Source: Deferribacteres bacterium (GTDB lineage Bacteria > Nitrospirota > Thermodesulfovibrionia > UBA6902). Taken from it: DNA of 9,669 bases. Positions within the stretch are counted from its first letter, which is position 1. Each line of letters begins with the position of its first letter. Below are positions 1 through 6,631 of this stretch, piece after piece. The notes below the pieces were generated by a model. It saw nothing but the letters and a program-made list of their open reading frames with translations, was not told the DNA's origin and did no database searches. The stretch lies in NCBI GenBank assembly GCA_013152795.1, contig JAADFS010000016.1:1-9669 (forward strand), read 5' to 3'. Made by a program: the position numbers and the translations under genes.

Positions 1-2
1 GG

Positions 3-404
3 AGATTCCACAGGAACACAAACCAGAGAAAGGCCCTGTTACGCGGGCTTGTAATATCACTGTTTGAACATCTCAAGATAGAGACGACGGTGGCGAAGGC
101 AAAAGAGGCGAGGAGGCTGGCGGAACGTGTAATCACTCTCGGAAGGAAAGGTGATTTAAGCTCAAGGAGGCGTGCACTGTCGCGCATCCCCGACAACAGG
201 GTGATAACAAAGCTGTTTAATGAAATAGCGCCGAAGATTACAAGGGAGAGCGGTTATCTCAGGATACTGAAGACACGGAACCGTGTCGGCGACAATGCGT
301 CCATGGCGGTTCTGGAATTTGTCGATTATGACCTGTTGAAGGGGGAGAAGGAAGAAAAGAAGGACAAGAAAAAGGCTAAGAAGGAAGAGAAGAAAGATAA
401 ATAG
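3..404 (+). CDS. rplQ: 50S ribosomal protein L17, 5'-truncated by the window edge
   Basis: Structural protein of the large ribosomal subunit. The reading frame is open from the first bases and matches the L17 N-terminal region (R-F-H-R-N-T-N-Q-R-K-A-L-L-R), so about six or seven residues including the start lie outside the window; the internal GTG at 90 is not the true start. L17 hallmarks follow: the T-T-x-A-K-A-K-E-A-R-R segment, V-I-T-L-G-R-K, K-L-F-N-E-I-A-P, and G-Y-L-R-I-L-K-T-R-N-R-V-G-D-N-A. The C-terminus carries an extra tail of about 20 residues made almost only of Lys, Glu and Asp, a type of extension that varies between lineages. rplQ is normally the last gene of the alpha ribosomal operon (after rpoA), which agrees with the strong terminator immediately downstream. 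Identity is secure. Confidence 0.96.
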   Translation, partial: RFHRNTNQRKALLRGLVISLFEHLKIETTVAKAKEARRLAERVITLGRKGDLSSRRRALSRIPDNRVITKLFNEIAPKITRESGYLRILKTRNRVGDNASMAVLEFVDYDLLKGEKEEKKDKKKAKKEEKKDK

Positions 405-439
405 ATTCCCTTTCAAGAAGCATTAATAATATTTCTCTG

Positions 440-470
440 AAGGCGTCCTGAAACATCAGGACGCCTTTTT
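440..470 (+). terminator. Rho-independent terminator after rplQ
   Basis: A perfect 10-bp inverted repeat (aggcgtcctg at 441-450, caggacgcct at 457-466) with a 6-base loop, extendable by the A440-T467 pair, runs into a T tract at 466-470. It lies 36 bases past the rplQ stop and would end the ribosomal transcript. On the minus strand the same hairpin contains the last codons of the convergent PEP-CTERM gene, but no T run follows it there, so it looks like a one-way terminator. Confidence 0.9.
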
Positions 471-1043
471 AAATTTTCTTCTAAAGCCGACAAAGCCGAT
501 AAGACCTATGCCTGTCAAGATGATTGTGGAAGGTTCCGGCACAGGAGCAACGACTCCTGAATTGACCGTAACATCAAGTGAAGCGTTGATATCATACCAT
601 CCGGTGACGCCCGGGACTATTTCATAGGCGAGGCCGTAAAATAAATTGTCTGTCGAGCCTAAAGCCTGTAAATAACCTGTTCCTACATCCGTTGCCGTGA
701 AACTCAATGTAGCCAGCAGCACATCGTCATATGTAATACCGGGAAAAGCGGAACCAGCGACACCGGGAGGCACCCAGGAGCTGTCATCGTCAAATCCCGT
801 TTCAATCTTGTAGCCATCATATGTAAATACACTGCCTGTGGTTTTCACATCAAAACCGAAAGCGAGCAGCTCCAGGTTAATGTTGTCGCCGTCCAGTAAG
901 ACCTGCACATCGAAACTTTCACCGACATAAATATCAGTGTCCATCAAATTCAGGCTTACCGTCGGGAGCGCCCTGGCGGGTAAAGCGCTTAGGCCCACGA
1001 ATAGAAGTGAAGCAATAAAAATCCTGAAGAAACTTTTAAACAT
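456..1043 (-). CDS. Secreted PEP-CTERM protein with a cohesin-like domain
   Basis: A 195-residue exported protein. Residues 1-25 are a signal peptide (F-K-S-F-F-R, hydrophobic core, cleavage after A-R-A at 23-25). Residues 26-160 look like an all-beta sandwich of the cohesin-like type common in PEP-CTERM proteins: a V-x-L-N start, V-G-E-S-F-D-V-Q-V, L-L-A-F-G-F-D-V, then D-V-L-L-A-T-L-S-F-T-A and G-T-G-Y-L. The tail is a complete PEP-CTERM signal: V-P-E-P at 168-171, a transmembrane stretch at about 173-187, and a basic end (R-R-K-F-K-K). Exosortases process this signal in organisms that secrete exopolysaccharide. The start is supported by GGAGGG (1050-1055), 6 bases from the ATG. It follows the dockerin protein gene after 77 bases on the same strand. 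The PEP-CTERM call is firm; the cohesin fold is inferred from pattern and needs structural support. Confidence 0.9.
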   Translation of the reverse strand: MFKSFFRIFIASLLFVGLSALPARALPTVSLNLMDTDIYVGESFDVQVLLDGDNINLELLAFGFDVKTTGSVFTYDGYKIETGFDDDSSWVPPGVAGSAFPGITYDDVLLATLSFTATDVGTGYLQALGSTDNLFYGLAYEIVPGVTGWYDINASLDVTVNSGVVAPVPEPSTIILTGIGLIGFVGFRRKFKKAS

Positions 1044-1085
1044 GATATACCCTCCGCTTATTTATGCTTTACGTAAAAACGAACC

Positions 1086-1113
1086 AGTATAAACGCCTGC
1101 GATGAATGTACAA
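1086..1113 (-). promoter_or_regulatory. Candidate sigma-70-type promoter of the PEP-CTERM gene
   Basis: On the minus strand TTGTAC (1108-1113) and TATACT (1086-1091) are separated by 16 bases; the -10 is close to consensus, the -35 is weak. It sits in the 77-base gap just past the stop codon of the large upstream gene, so the PEP-CTERM gene may be expressed independently of, as well as together with, its upstream neighbour. Confidence 0.3.
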
Positions 1114-1120
1114 CCGCTTT

Positions 1121-4100
1121 TCAGGGTGCAATAAACGCGTTATAGCAGACGTACCACTCACGGTAGTCGTTGTAAGAGATCAGACCGTCCCCGTCATAAT
1201 CCGCCTCCGGAATGAAACCGGCATCTCCTGCGCGTGTATTGAGCGAAAGCCTGAGAATGTTTCTGTCATCGCCGTCAACATCGCCGTCATTATCCAGGTC
1301 GCCGCAGAGTTCCTGCGCTGAAACCTTAATCTCCACTGTAGCGGTGTCTGTTGCAGAGAGGCCGTCGTTATCCGTAACCATCAGGTTTATGACCCCGTCA
1401 TATTCATAATTCCACGTATGCTCCAGTGCCGGAGAAGATGTTGTCAGTTCATAGATGCCATCGTTGTCGCAATCCCACCGGTAGGTAACAATTTGACCAT
1501 CCGGATCATGGGAGTTGCCTGCATCCAGCATAACAGGCTCTCCAACGCTGCCGCTGTAGGGGCCTCCGGCATCGGCAACCGGCGGTTCCTGCCTGCTCAG
1601 GAGAAAATCAACTTCAGTTACACCCCCATCGGTGACCGTGGCGGCCTTTGTTTTGGCATCCACCCGGTAATCTTCAGGTTTGACTATATGTACCTGATAA
1701 TCGTCCACCGGAAGATTTTCAAAGAGGTAGTTGCCCGTGTCATCCGTCAACCTGTTTTGCAGGAGGGTTGTGCCGCCTGAATCATACAGTTCGATCACGA
1801 TATTGGCGACACCGCCCCATGGATCGGTTACCTGCCCGGAGATCGCGCCCTGTTGACTCTGCAATCGGCCGACTATAATGGCTCTTGTTGCGGCATTATT
1901 CAGGTTGTTCTCCTCCTGGTAGCTTGGATCAATCTGCACTTCAACAATATATAGACCTTTGTCACGGTTCTTCCAGGTGGCATAGACATAGCGTGAGCCG
2001 AAGTCAGGCGCCCCCACAGAAAGACGATCAATCACGGTTTCTCCGATTTTCATCTTTGGAGTTCCCGGATATGTAACATAAAAATTTACAGGCACATTCA
2101 GAGCAACAAGGTCTGTGCTGGTTGCCCAGTACCTGATTTCCGCAAAAATGGTAATCTCCTCACCGGCTTCAGGGTTGAACCTGGAGAAATGAATGTTTTC
2201 GGAAAAGACCCGCAGATCGCTCTGCGAAACCGGAGCATTGACAGGCGGCTTTGTCCAGACCCAGTTCCATTTGCCGGGGCCGGGGGATGCCGGGCTTGCA
2301 GGCACATAAGTCCAACTGCCGTGGCCACCGTAGCGGGGCGGTGGAGGGGGCGGCTGCGGCGGCTGCAACGGACGCTCTCTCACGGAAAACAGCAGGTCCC
2401 GTTTCCCCGACAGTGTCTCATCTGTCACCGTCATGGAAATCTGATATGTGCCGGTGGCCGCCGGTGCCTGGACGGTCCTGGCAAAGTTCCCCTTTGTATT
2501 GGTATGAATGCCTCCGTAGACCCATTCATTGCCGGCATCATCTTTGATCGTGATCTGAACGGAGCCGCCTTTCACCACATAATTGGTATACCTGACGCCA
2601 TTAACATACACGTCATAAACAGCCCGGCCGGATATGGTGAAAAGCTCATTCGTATAGACCTTTGACGGCAGGCTTCCTGTGATCAGAATGCTGCCCGGAA
2701 CAGGCGCAGGTGAACCCATCCTGATCATCTGGCTGGCTTCGTTATTGTTTTCGTCCAGTTCGTTAATGGTATTTGAAGAATCGACCACAACCCGGATCAG
2801 GTGTTCTCCTGACGTGGTGATGGGTGCGGTGATCGAGGCTGTTCCGATACCTTCCGCCGGTACATCGTCAAGGACGATTTCCCCCAGCAGGCTGCCGAAT
2901 TCATAGAATTGAACCTGAACGTTTGAAGCCGGGCTCTGTCCCTTGTTGTGGATGACCGCCTTAAGGGTGGCGGATTCGCTGAGTGTGTAGTCGTAAAGGT
3001 CTATATCCTGAGAATCAATACTCAGATCAGGCAGTTCGGCGGCGTCCTTCTCCACTACAGTGACCTTGATATTTGAATAAAGCGTTTCACCGTTTTCAGC
3101 CGTCAATTTCAGAAGCAGGTCGTCGTATACCCCGACAGGCATGGAGCCGGTGTTTATAAAAATAGGGATGTCCTGAACATCCCCGCGCGCCAGCGTGACA
3201 GGGTTTTGCTGTGTCGTTGAAACGGTAAGCTCCGGGTGGGGATTGATGACCTCCAGCGTCACTGACTGAGTATCGTCACTTTGATTCGTCAATTGAATCG
3301 AGAATTCTCCCTGAGCTGTTTCTTCAAGAATAAAACTATAATCTGCCTGTGTTTTAATTGTATTGCCAAGTTGATCAGTATAATATGGCTCTATAACCAT
3401 CTGTCCCAGAAGTTTTCCCCAGTCATTAGCTTCACTAAACCAACCATAGTTGTGGGCATTTACTCCAAAATAGATAATATCGCCAGCATTAAACAATGTT
3501 TGAGCAAGATTAAAATACTTATATACGTTAGAATTTAGATGAGATGACCATAGGATGATATTATCTTTCTTGATATAAACGTCTATCCCATTCCAGGATC
3601 CAGGAGCGTCCCAAAAGGCACCATTGAGTTGGTAGTATGCTGTTTGTGGTACTACATACGCAAGAACAGCGTCCTCAGGATAGCCAGAATTACTGTAGTT
3701 TCCTGAAGGGTTAAGGCTAATCCAAGGTCCACCCTTCCTATACACTTTAGGATTTCCCCAGTTATATTCCTGAGGCCGATAAAAAATATAACTACCGGCA
3801 TCCTCAAGAAGCCAATATGTATTAGTAGCAGCAGCATATCCATAAGCATAAAAACCATTATCTCCTTGGTTATCTGGAAATTGCTGCCAGAGATCAATGA
3901 CAGGAGGAGTCGGAAATTCTTCATAAAGCTCCTTGACTTCATCCTCCGTAAGAGCCCGGTGGTAGATGCGCAGCTCATCAATCCGACCCTTGAATGGTGA
4001 AAAGCCGGAATACACTTCCTCAGTCCAGCCGATTAGCAAATCGTCGCTGTTGTTATTAAAGGTCGAGTATGGATCATTGGCGTCAAGTTTTAACACCCCA

Positions 4101-4642
4101 TTCACATAGATTTTCATGCTGTGGTTTTGTCTGTCTATGATGCCCGCGTAATGCGTCCAATAACCGGACACTGCGCAGCATGCATAGTTATAATATTGCG
4201 ACGAGTTATCACCAGCGGATGAAAGTAAAAACGAAGACGTATCCTGCAGCCAGACGGTATATTCTCTGTTTGCAGACCCTCCTGAAATTGGACCACCTTT
4301 ATGTATAATCGGAGACCAGACATTGGTAAATCCCTCAACCTTGACCCAAAAAGAAATAGAAAGCTGGTCAACCGGATTGAGCGAGAGGTCTGACGGCACG
4401 CGAATATAATCATCGATACCGTCAAGGCTTGCTGATTCTCCTTTTATTCCCTGTTTGTATTTCAGGCCGCCGTATTCCGTCCCGTCGTTGCCATTTCCGC
4501 TGGCATCAAGGGCATTACCGTCAAACGGGTAGTAGGCTATCAGGCCATCGTCGACGGCACCTGCAGCCATTGGGATGTTTAATATCATGGACATCGCCAA
4601 AACCAGTAGGAATAAAACAGGAAGTCTGTACCGCTTATACAT
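1121..4642 (-). CDS. Large secreted multidomain surface protein (LamG, CARDB, PKD) with C-terminal dockerin
   Basis: A 1173-residue exported mosaic, numbered from the ATG at 4642. That start is preferred over the in-frame ATG at 4660 because AGGGGGG (4651-4657) lies 8 bases before it and gives a compact signal peptide (cleavage near A-G-A, residue 29). Modules in order: LamG-type lectin fold (31-242); a Trp/Tyr/Asn-rich carbohydrate-binding-like beta module (248-419); Ig-like (433-532); CARDB adhesion domain (537-642, ending with the typical D-E-N-N-N-E-A); Ig-like (651-754); proline-rich linker (758-804); CARDB-like (808-924); carboxypeptidase-regulatory/SdrD-B-like (932-1018); PKD (1020-1107); dockerin (1112-1173) with two EF-hand-like Ca loops, D1115-x-D-x-D-G...D1126 and D1148-x-D-x-D-G...D1159. 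No catalytic domain is recognised. The likely role is carbohydrate or cell-surface binding, attached through the dockerin. Module 248-419 is encoded by AT-rich DNA. Domain calls are by pattern; LamG, the first CARDB, PKD and dockerin are the surest. Confidence 0.9.
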   Translation of the reverse strand: MYKRYRLPVLFLLVLAMSMILNIPMAAGAVDDGLIAYYPFDGNALDASGNGNDGTEYGGLKYKQGIKGESASLDGIDDYIRVPSDLSLNPVDQLSISFWVKVEGFTNVWSPIIHKGGPISGGSANREYTVWLQDTSSFLLSSAGDNSSQYYNYACCAVSGYWTHYAGIIDRQNHSMKIYVNGVLKLDANDPYSTFNNNSDDLLIGWTEEVYSGFSPFKGRIDELRIYHRALTEDEVKELYEEFPTPPVIDLWQQFPDNQGDNGFYAYGYAAATNTYWLLEDAGSYIFYRPQEYNWGNPKVYRKGGPWISLNPSGNYSNSGYPEDAVLAYVVPQTAYYQLNGAFWDAPGSWNGIDVYIKKDNIILWSSHLNSNVYKYFNLAQTLFNAGDIIYFGVNAHNYGWFSEANDWGKLLGQMVIEPYYTDQLGNTIKTQADYSFILEETAQGEFSIQLTNQSDDTQSVTLEVINPHPELTVSTTQQNPVTLARGDVQDIPIFINTGSMPVGVYDDLLLKLTAENGETLYSNIKVTVVEKDAAELPDLSIDSQDIDLYDYTLSESATLKAVIHNKGQSPASNVQVQFYEFGSLLGEIVLDDVPAEGIGTASITAPITTSGEHLIRVVVDSSNTINELDENNNEASQMIRMGSPAPVPGSILITGSLPSKVYTNELFTISGRAVYDVYVNGVRYTNYVVKGGSVQITIKDDAGNEWVYGGIHTNTKGNFARTVQAPAATGTYQISMTVTDETLSGKRDLLFSVRERPLQPPQPPPPPPRYGGHGSWTYVPASPASPGPGKWNWVWTKPPVNAPVSQSDLRVFSENIHFSRFNPEAGEEITIFAEIRYWATSTDLVALNVPVNFYVTYPGTPKMKIGETVIDRLSVGAPDFGSRYVYATWKNRDKGLYIVEVQIDPSYQEENNLNNAATRAIIVGRLQSQQGAISGQVTDPWGGVANIVIELYDSGGTTLLQNRLTDDTGNYLFENLPVDDYQVHIVKPEDYRVDAKTKAATVTDGGVTEVDFLLSRQEPPVADAGGPYSGSVGEPVMLDAGNSHDPDGQIVTYRWDCDNDGIYELTTSSPALEHTWNYEYDGVINLMVTDNDGLSATDTATVEIKVSAQELCGDLDNDGDVDGDDRNILRLSLNTRAGDAGFIPEADYDGDGLISYNDYREWYVCYNAFIAP

Positions 4643-4695
4643 AATTAATGCCCCCCTCATGCAATTACACGTCTCAAGTGAAAATGTCCGGCTTT

Positions 4696-4746
4696 TCAGC
4701 AGCAGACCACGTTTTTTGGAAGAAAGATAGACAATAGAGAAAACAT
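4696..4746 (-). CDS. Possible 16-residue leader ORF in the 5' UTR of the surface locus
   Basis: A short ORF, M-F-S-L-L-S-I-F-L-P-K-N-V-V-C-C then TGA, with AAGGAG (4751-4756) 4 bases before its ATG. It lies between the predicted sigma-54 start site (about 4761) and the mosaic gene start at 4642. It is the only strong ribosome-binding site in the leader other than that of the mosaic gene. It is too short to judge by coding statistics and may be chance; if translated it could act as a leader peptide. Confidence 0.25.
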   Translation of the reverse strand: MFSLLSIFLPKNVVCC

Positions 4747-4771
4747 CTTTCTCCTTATTGAGTGGGCACTA

Positions 4772-4787
4772 AGCAAAAAAAGTGCCA
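4772..4787 (-). promoter_or_regulatory. Sigma-54 (RpoN) -24/-12 promoter of the dockerin/PEP-CTERM locus
   Basis: The minus strand reads TGGCAC, five T, TTGCT, a full match to the sigma-54 core pattern with exactly 10 bases between the GG and the GC. The predicted start is near 4761, giving a leader of about 118 bases before the mosaic gene ATG. Sigma-54 promoters are an established feature of many PEP-CTERM/exosortase loci, where an enhancer-binding protein partners RpoN, so sequence and context agree. Confidence 0.75.
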
Positions 4788-4846
4788 TTATACAAGTCCT
4801 TATAAGTTAAAGATTCTATAAGATAAACCACGTGAAAGAATGTAAT

Positions 4847-4860
4847 GTTTTCCAGAAAAC
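4847..4860. promoter_or_regulatory. Palindrome, candidate enhancer-binding-protein site
   Basis: GTTTTC and GAAAAC flank a central CA, a perfect 6-bp-arm inverted repeat. It is centred roughly 93 bases upstream of the predicted sigma-54 start, a usual distance for an activator of RpoN promoters. It also lies about 25 bases upstream of the rightward -35 box. Assignment to any particular regulator is not possible from one copy. Confidence 0.3.
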
Positions 4861-4881
4861 GTAAAGAAATCCGACTTTGAT

Positions 4882-4909
4882 TTGTGTAAAAAAAGGCGAT
4901 ATTTATAAT
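4882..4909 (+). promoter_or_regulatory. Candidate sigma-70-type promoter for the radical SAM gene
   Basis: TTGTGT (4882-4887) and a perfect TATAAT (4904-4909) are separated by 16 bases. Predicted transcription would begin near 4916, giving an untranslated leader of about 110 bases before the ATG at 5029. The surrounding DNA is AT-rich, so a chance match is possible. Confidence 0.35.
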
Positions 4910-5028
4910 CGGGATGCGCTCCACTGAACGGTTGGATTTTAACGGTGTGATTAAGAAAGAGATTATATGTTATGCTAAGTTTATCCTCTTATGTTTTTAT
5001 ACGACCGCGGGGTTTATAATATTATCAG

Positions 5029-6612
5029 ATGAAATTGCTTCTTGTTTCGCTGCAGTCCAATGCCTATGTGACCGGGCTGAAATATATTGCAGCCAATGCA
5101 AAAGACAAAGGGCACGATGTCCGGATTCTGTTTCTTCCGGGCTACCTGGAGCCCGAGCTCAGTCCTGCGATAGAGGGCTTTATCGCTGAGTACAGCCCCG
5201 ACCTGATCGGCATCAGCCTGATGTCGATCGAGTTTTACCCTGCAAAGAACCTCGCGCGCCTGCTGAAAAACAGGTTTGACATACCCATAATCTGGGGGGG
5301 CGTGCATACGATTATCAAACCTGAGGAATGCATAAGGTATTCCGATTATGTATGCACCGGTGAAGGGGAGCACGCGGTCGTCTCCCTGCTGGAGCACCTG
5401 GGGGACAGGGGAAGGGATGTCCCGCCCGAAATCCCGGGCATATGGACGAACCACAACGGGGAGATAATAAGGCAACCTCCCGCCCTGCCTGAGAATGATC
5501 TCGACACACTGCCCCTGCAGGAGTATCTGCCGGATTATTTCTACGGCTTTCATAACAGCAGGATTTACAACTTCTCTGAAAACGAAGGGGTGTTCCGCAT
5601 GTATGCGCTTTACGGCGGGACATGCCATATGATGATAACCACGAGGGGCTGCCCGTTTAAGTGCTCATACTGCGGCAATTCGGCATTCCTTGCAGTCTAC
5701 GGCAGGAAGATCAGGGAGAGGTCCGTTGAAAATGTAATGGCGGAGATACGGCAGGTCGTAAAAAACCCGTTCGTCCTTTATATAAATTTCCAGGACGACT
5801 GTTTCTTCACGCACAGCAGGCAGTGGATAAGGGAGTTCTGCAGGGAGTACAAGAGACATGTGGGGCTGCCGTTTATCGCAAGGGTGATACCCACAATGAT
5901 GGACAGGGAGAAAATGCTGATGCTCAGGGAGGCCGGGCTCTGCTGGATAGTCATGGGCATACAGAGCGGGAGCGACCGCGTGAATTTCGATATTTATGAC
6001 CGGAAAATCCGCTTTGAATCGGTTAAGAAGGCCGCGGATATAATCGCGGAGACCGGGGCCGCGCCGTTTTACGAGATGATCGTGGATAATCCGTATGAGA
6101 CCGAGCAGGACACCATGGATACGATAAGTGCGGTCTCAACGCTGAAAAAGCCCTATATCGTCTCGCTCGCGCATCTTACCTTTTTCCCGGGCACCCCGCT
6201 GGCTGAAAAGGCGATCAAGGATGAGATAGTCACGCCGGACGCATACCTCTACAGGTATCTCCTGAATATTGAAGACACATATTTCAACAGACTGCTCGCA
6301 ATCACCCCCTGCATCCCCCGGGCGCTGGCGGCCTACCTGAACAAGCCCGCAAAAACAAGGAGACCAATGCATGTGTCCCTGGTGAACGTGCTGTTTTTCA
6401 TCGTAAAGAGGGCGGTTGAGCCTGCCGTCTTTCTGTTTGTCACGGTCAGGTCCCTGAATTACAGGCCCGACTGGATAATCAGGACAATACTTGGAAACTG
6501 GAGGTCCACGCTGTCAAGGCTTGTCTCAAAATATCTCGGCAGGGCCGACCTCGAGTTCGACCAGCGCCTCTCGCTGGCAAGGAAGAACATGCCCGAGCTG
6601 TTTGAAAGATAG
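5029..6612 (+). CDS. Cobalamin-binding-fold radical SAM protein, substrate unknown
   Basis: A 527-residue protein of the B12-binding/radical SAM superfamily (BchE-like class). Residues 1-135 have the Rossmann-like cobalamin-binding layout (K-L-L-L-V-S-L, P-D-L-I-G-I-S, I-P-I-I-W-G-G-V-H, then T-G-E-G-E), but no D-x-H-x-x-G motif for His-on cobalamin binding. The radical SAM core starts near residue 200 with the [4Fe-4S] motif C208-x3-C212-x2-C215; a G-I-Q-S-G-S segment (310-315) matches the SAM-binding strand. After about 440 comes a hydrophobic or amphipathic segment (around 449-476) and a basic C-terminus, possibly membrane-associated. It stands alone, divergent from the surface locus and convergent with the SAM hydrolase gene. 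The ATG at 5029 is the first possible start (in-frame stop at 5017), although it lacks a good Shine-Dalgarno. Relatives act on lipids, cofactors and secondary metabolites; no specific substrate can be named. Confidence 0.9.
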   Translation: MKLLLVSLQSNAYVTGLKYIAANAKDKGHDVRILFLPGYLEPELSPAIEGFIAEYSPDLIGISLMSIEFYPAKNLARLLKNRFDIPIIWGGVHTIIKPEECIRYSDYVCTGEGEHAVVSLLEHLGDRGRDVPPEIPGIWTNHNGEIIRQPPALPENDLDTLPLQEYLPDYFYGFHNSRIYNFSENEGVFRMYALYGGTCHMMITTRGCPFKCSYCGNSAFLAVYGRKIRERSVENVMAEIRQVVKNPFVLYINFQDDCFFTHSRQWIREFCREYKRHVGLPFIARVIPTMMDREKMLMLREAGLCWIVMGIQSGSDRVNFDIYDRKIRFESVKKAADIIAETGAAPFYEMIVDNPYETEQDTMDTISAVSTLKKPYIVSLAHLTFFPGTPLAEKAIKDEIVTPDAYLYRYLLNIEDTYFNRLLAITPCIPRALAAYLNKPAKTRRPMHVSLVNVLFFIVKRAVEPAVFLFVTVRSLNYRPDWIIRTILGNWRSTLSRLVSKYLGRADLEFDQRLSLARKNMPELFER

Positions 6613-6626
6613 GCGACACCGTCGCC
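6612..6626. terminator. Short hairpin between two convergent genes, weak terminator candidate
   Basis: GGCGAC and GTCGCC form a perfect 6-bp stem with a 3-base loop, starting at the last base of the radical SAM stop codon and filling most of the 19-base gap to the end of the convergent SAM hydrolase gene. No T run follows closely on either strand, so termination here is uncertain. Confidence 0.25.
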
Positions 6627-6631
6627 GCTCT

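Larger units (their letters stand above)
4643..5028. other. Divergent intergenic region, about 385 bp, holding promoters in both directions
   Basis: AT-rich gap between two divergently transcribed genes. It contains a sigma-54 promoter and possible leader ORF for the minus-strand surface locus, a 14-base palindrome about 90 bases upstream of that start site, and a sigma-70-like promoter toward the plus-strand radical SAM gene. No RNA gene or transposon remnant is visible. Confidence 0.7.

Noticed and set aside
90..92. GTG as the start of rplQ
   Set aside because: The frame upstream encodes conserved L17 sequence back to the window edge, so the gene is truncated by the window and does not start here.
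2330..2365. GC-rich repeat-like stretch in the mosaic gene
   Set aside because: It simply encodes the run of prolines and glycines in the interdomain linker; there is no regular unit to suggest a mobile or CRISPR-type repeat.
2189..2665. Plus-strand ORF of 158 codons inside the mosaic gene
   Set aside because: Antisense to well-recognised CARDB and Ig-like coding sequence in its high-GC part; its product is Arg/Pro/Cys-rich with no recognisable motif, and overlapping alternative frames are open there too.
4643..4660. In-frame upstream ATG at 4660 as start of the mosaic gene
   Set aside because: No Shine-Dalgarno precedes it, while AGGGGGG lies at the right distance before the ATG at 4642, and the shorter form gives a typical signal peptide.
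4914..5189. Plus-strand ORF of 91 codons starting just before the radical SAM gene
   Set aside because: It runs out of frame into the radical SAM coding region; its Cys-rich second half comes from the shifted frame, and it has no convincing ribosome-binding site.
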